Source of the DNA: an uncultured Bacteroidales bacterium
GTDB taxonomy: Bacteria; Bacteroidota; Bacteroidia; Bacteroidales; UBA932
Direction of reading: 5' to 3'
DNA: 33,283 nucleotides
Assembly: GCA_900316045.1 (NCBI GenBank)
Contig: ONBM01000030.1
Span: 1-33,283, forward strand
How positions within the stretch are numbered: the stretch's first letter is position 1; each line of letters starts with the position of its first letter. The notes under the pieces were generated by a model. The model worked only from the letters and a program-made list of their open reading frames with translations. It was not told the origin of the DNA and searched no databases. Made by a program: the position numbers and the translations under genes. This document shows positions 33,282 to 33,283 of this stretch, one piece after another.

Positions 33282-33283
33282 CT

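Overview
The window looks like a chromosomal piece of a Bacteroidota organism, most likely a Bacteroidales. It carries a SusC/SusD pair, many lipoproteins with Cys at position 20-22, the rplM-rpsI-rpsB-tsf cluster, a fused large PurL, a Bacteroidota-style LpxK, and several promoters of the Bacteroidota type (-7 element TAnnTTTG, with or without a TTTG-like -33). The species cannot be named from sequence alone. No rRNA, tRNA or CRISPR was seen.

Layout. (1) 1-1313: a tyrosine recombinase lying between two perfect 24-bp inverted repeats, which is the arrangement of an invertible (phase-variable) segment. It sits directly upstream of (2) 1525-7474: a susC-susD operon with two accessory lipoproteins, closed by a bidirectional terminator. 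(3) 7602-10924: an apparently broken lpxK and dusB on the minus strand, with pfkA divergent from dusB. (4) 10925-13880: rplM, rpsI, rpsB and tsf, with a strong promoter overlapping a leader hairpin. (5) 14181-21370: a periplasmic cyclophilin lipoprotein on the minus strand, divergent from purL, followed by purC and cysS. (6) 21899-26049: two distant paralogues of an unrecognised exported protein flank a YitT-family membrane protein, an exonuclease III and a flavodoxin/ferredoxin fusion. (7) 26050-27592: about 1.5 kb without a credible gene, holding a 0.55-kb satellite-like higher-order repeat and REP-like palindromes. (8) 27593-32864: a tight four-gene minus-strand operon of exported proteins (M64 metallopeptidase, unknown lipoprotein, CE1-like esterase, type B carboxylesterase). 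(9) 32939-33283: a terminator plus the end of another minus-strand transcript with a possible tiny membrane protein.

How the parts relate. Most of the window is housekeeping (purines, translation, glycolysis). The two variable modules are the SusCD uptake system, whose upstream DNA may flip, and the exported hydrolase operon. The strongest unexplained signals are the self-contained invertible recombinase cassette, the disrupted lpxK, the higher-order repeat array with dispersed copies elsewhere, and a roughly five-fold excess of the hexamer GAATAT/ATATTC (hand count about 95 against about 19 expected) that is absent from the SusCD operon. All family assignments rest on reading motifs by eye; no search was run.
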